Assembly: GCA_029240815.1 (NCBI GenBank)
Contig: JARDZO010000232.1
Location: 1-9,079 of the forward strand
Direction: 5' to 3'
DNA: 9,079 nt
DNA from: Brevibacillus sp.
Lineage (GTDB): Bacteria > Bacillota > Bacilli > Brevibacillales > Brevibacillaceae
Both the position numbers and the translations under genes were made by a program. Of the stretch, positions 7,407 to 9,079 are shown in pieces. The notes below the pieces were generated by a model. That model was given only the letters and a program-made list of their open reading frames with translations, ran no database searches and was not told the DNA's origin. The number at the start of each line of letters is the position of its first letter. Position 1 is the stretch's first letter.

Positions 7407-7458
7407 TTTATGCAAGAGAAGTTGTATACTTGTATAAGGATTTCCAACCAACCAGTTT

Positions 7459-7473
7459 GGGGTGGACCATGTG
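7459..7473 (+). promoter_or_regulatory. Ribosome binding site that decides the nadK start
   Basis: GGGGTGG (7459-7465) lies 5 nt before GTG 7471-7473, with the anti-Shine-Dalgarno match centred at a normal distance. The in-frame GTG at 7462 sits inside this site and has no ribosome binding site of its own. Starting at 7471 gives an N-terminus reading [13 protein letters not shown], as expected for this NAD kinase group. Confidence 0.75.
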
Positions 7474-8328
7474 AAGAAAATTGGAATCATAGCAAATAAA
7501 GGGAAACCGGAGGCACGCATTGTCGCAAGGGAGCTTCTGTATTTGATTGAGGCGCGCGGTGCTCAGGTTTTTCTGGATGAGAACATCGCATCTGACCTGG
7601 GACGTGCCGAACTCGGAGCGACAGTGGAAGATATCGGGAAACAAGCGGATCTGGTATGTGTCCTCGGAGGCGATGGCACACTCTTGGGTATCGCCCGTCA
7701 GCTAGCGGGTCGCTCGTTACCGATTTTGGGGATCAACCTAGGGACGCTGGGCTTTTTGTCTGAGGCAGAGCCAGAGGATTTGCCTCATGCGGTCGACAAT
7801 CTCCTTTTGGGTAAATATGATATTGAGGAACGCACGATGCTCGAAGCCACGCTTGTTCGAAAAGGCGTGAGCTTGGGTATGTATACGGCGATGAATGACA
7901 TTGGAATTGCGAAAGGCTCGTTCTGCCGCATCATTCAATGTGCCGTTTATTTGGACAATGCTTATGTCGCCACTTTTAGCGGTGATGGCGTCATCGTATC
8001 GACGCCGACTGGCTCGACGGCATATTCATTGTCTGCAGGTGGACCGATTGTAGCGCCCAATGTGGACATGCTATTACTGACACCGGTTGCCCCGCATTCC
8101 CTGACTGCGCGGCCGATGGTTCTCTCCGGCAATGAGGTGATCCGTGTCGAAGTCGACGCGATCCATCAGGAAATGGGCTTGTCGATAGACGGCCAGTTTG
8201 GTTACAGGCTCGAGGGTGGCGATCAAATTTACATTAAAAAGTCGCCGTATGTCACACCGCTGATCAAGTGGAAAACAGGTGGCTTTTTCGAAGCAATCCG
8301 CACGAAATTACAAGGGGAATGGGAGTAA
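7471..8328 (+). CDS. nadK: ATP-dependent NAD kinase
   Basis: Phosphorylates NAD+ to NADP+ in the cytoplasm, the only route to NADP and so to the NADPH used by, among others, the MEP pathway reductase. With the GTG start at 7471 it has 285 aa, a normal length. Counted from that start, the nucleotide-binding motif GGDGT is at 66-70, NLGTLGF at 89-95, and the second signature [20 protein letters not shown] runs from about 171 to 190. The Asn-Glu position reads MNDIGIAKG (from about 141), with Asp in place of Glu. The C-terminal half forms the usual all-beta domain. It is separated from tlyA by a terminator and 112 bp, in which I find only weak promoter-like hexamers (TATACT near 7425, TATAAG near 7433). 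It ends 5 bp before argR, so nadK and argR are co-transcribed. Bacillus subtilis carries its NAD kinases elsewhere; the order tlyA-nadK-argR-recN is known from other Firmicutes. Confidence 0.95.
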   Translation: MKKIGIIANKGKPEARIVARELLYLIEARGAQVFLDENIASDLGRAELGATVEDIGKQADLVCVLGGDGTLLGIARQLAGRSLPILGINLGTLGFLSEAEPEDLPHAVDNLLLGKYDIEERTMLEATLVRKGVSLGMYTAMNDIGIAKGSFCRIIQCAVYLDNAYVATFSGDGVIVSTPTGSTAYSLSAGGPIVAPNVDMLLLTPVAPHSLTARPMVLSGNEVIRVEVDAIHQEMGLSIDGQFGYRLEGGDQIYIKKSPYVTPLIKWKTGGFFEAIRTKLQGEWE

Positions 8329-8333
8329 ATCAT

Positions 8334-8783
8334 ATGAACAAAGGGCAACGACATATCCGGATCAGGGACATCATCAGCAATGTTGAGGTGGAGACCCAGG
8401 ATGAGCTGGTGGAACGTTTGCGTGCAGCCGGATTTAATGTGACGCAAGCAACGGTGTCCCGCGACATCAAGGAGTTGCATCTAGTAAAAGTGCCGCTGCC
8501 AGATGGCCGGTACAAATACTCTATTCCAACCGAGCAAAAGTTTAATCCTCTGCAAAAGTTGAAACGCATGCTCGTCGATTCGTTCATGAGCATCGACCAA
8601 GCAGATCACTTTATTGTATTAAAAACACTTTCGGGACATGCAAATGCCGTAGCCGAATTGATTGATAACCTGCCATGGGAAGAAATCATGGGCACGATCA
8701 GCGGTGACAATACGATCTTGATCATTTGTCGTTCCAAAGAAAATACAGATGAAGTCACAAAGCGCTTAATGGAAATGCTGTAA
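8334..8783 (+). CDS. argR: Arginine repressor/activator (ArgR/AhrC)
   Basis: Arginine-responsive transcription factor that represses biosynthesis genes and activates catabolic ones as a hexamer bound to ARG boxes. I chose ATG 8334 (149 aa, exactly the length of Bacillus AhrC) over the longer frame opening at 8268, because GGGAG lies 8 nt upstream and the N-terminus [14 protein letters not shown] matches the family. The winged helix-turn-helix covers about 1-70, with the recognition helix [17 protein letters not shown] at 37-53, conserved to the letter as I recall AhrC. The C-terminal oligomerisation and arginine-binding domain covers about 75-149. There the usual GDDT motif reads GDNT (124-127), and the family's Ala-Gln reads Ala-Asn (103-104), while Asp111 and Asp125 remain. 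It starts 5 bp after nadK and ends 16 bp before recN, so the three probably form one transcript. No ARG box is obvious near it. It is also called ahrC. Confidence 0.96.
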   Translation: MNKGQRHIRIRDIISNVEVETQDELVERLRAAGFNVTQATVSRDIKELHLVKVPLPDGRYKYSIPTEQKFNPLQKLKRMLVDSFMSIDQADHFIVLKTLSGHANAVAELIDNLPWEEIMGTISGDNTILIICRSKENTDEVTKRLMEML

Positions 8784-8799
8784 AAGGTGGTCGCTTGCC

Positions 8800-9079
8800 A
8801 TGTTAGTGGAACTCTCCATTCGAAATTTTGCCATCATCAAATCTGTAACGGTTTCCTTTCAAAAAGGGTTGAATATCCTCACAGGTGAAACAGGAGCAGG
8901 TAAATCCATCATTATCGATGCACTTGGCTTGCTGTTAGGAGGTAGATCCTCCGCTGACTTTGTCCGTTACGGGGAGTCGCGTGCCGAAGTCGAAGGGCTG
9001 TTCGAACTGCCTGCGGGTCATCCGGCATTGGCAGTATGTGAGAGCGTCGGCGTCCAAATCGAGCAGGATGGCATGCTTG
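8800..9079 (+). CDS. recN: DNA repair protein RecN, N-terminal part
   Basis: SMC-like ATPase that acts early in double-strand-break repair and holds DNA ends. Only the first 93 codons (and one base) are present; the window ends the gene. The start [20 protein letters not shown] is typical of RecN. The Walker A motif GETGAGKS is at residues 29-36, followed by [20 protein letters not shown], a RecN signature. The coiled coil and Walker B lie outside the window. AAGGTGG (8784-8790) precedes the ATG by 9 nt and begins within a few bases of the argR stop. In Bacillus recN follows ahrC and precedes spoIVB and spo0A, so those are the genes to expect next. The call is firm although partial. Confidence 0.95.
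   Translation, partial: MLVELSIRNFAIIKSVTVSFQKGLNILTGETGAGKSIIIDALGLLLGGRSSADFVRYGESRAEVEGLFELPAGHPALAVCESVGVQIEQDGML

Noticed and set aside
8268..8333. N-terminal extension of ArgR by 22 residues
   Set aside because: It lies within nadK, lacks a ribosome binding site, and would exceed the fixed 149-residue AhrC length; ATG 8334 fits better.
1..9079. Search for mobile elements, CRISPR arrays, tRNA/rRNA genes and defence or toxin genes
   Set aside because: No transposase or integrase motifs, no regularly spaced repeats, no tRNA-like cloverleaf and no defence-type domains were seen; the large genes are all housekeeping or common accessory types.

Overview
The window looks like a chromosomal core region of a Gram-positive, spore-former-type Firmicute of roughly balanced base composition. 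The best guess is Brevibacillus or a close Paenibacillaceae relative. This is inferred from the gene order ispA ... dxs-tlyA-nadK-argR-recN, from an ArgR of exactly the length and style of Bacillus AhrC, and from strong AGGAGG-like ribosome binding sites. No database search was possible.

Layout. Bases 1-776 hold the 3' part of ispA (farnesyl/geranyl diphosphate synthase), followed by a strong bidirectional terminator. Bases 856-4337 hold two minus-strand genes: a membrane sensor diguanylate cyclase (dCache-type sensor, HAMP-like linker, GGDEF) and an M3-family zinc oligoendopeptidase. A hairpin separates them, and a near-consensus sigma-A promoter precedes the peptidase. Bases 4338-4659 are a divergent intergenic region that carries the dxs leader. 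Bases 4660-8783 hold dxs, tlyA, nadK and argR on the plus strand, with a terminator between tlyA and nadK. The window ends inside recN, of which 93 codons are present.

How the genes fit together. IspA and Dxs belong to isoprenoid synthesis: Dxs starts the MEP pathway, and IspA condenses its C5 products into prenyl diphosphates. In Bacillus subtilis they are adjacent. Here two oppositely oriented genes lie between them, so dxs needs its own promoter. TlyA (rRNA 2'-O-methyltransferase), NadK (NADP supply), ArgR (arginine repressor/activator) and RecN (double-strand-break repair) continue the conserved Firmicute housekeeping cluster.

Most of the window is ordinary core genome, and I see no mobile element, CRISPR array or defence system. 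The points most worth a second look are: (1) an unlisted 40-codon ORF with a good ribosome binding site in the dxs leader, which overlaps the dxs start and contains a terminator-like hairpin; (2) changes at two predicted arginine-contact positions of ArgR; (3) the reversed two-gene block splitting ispA from dxs; and (4) the start site of the GGDEF protein.
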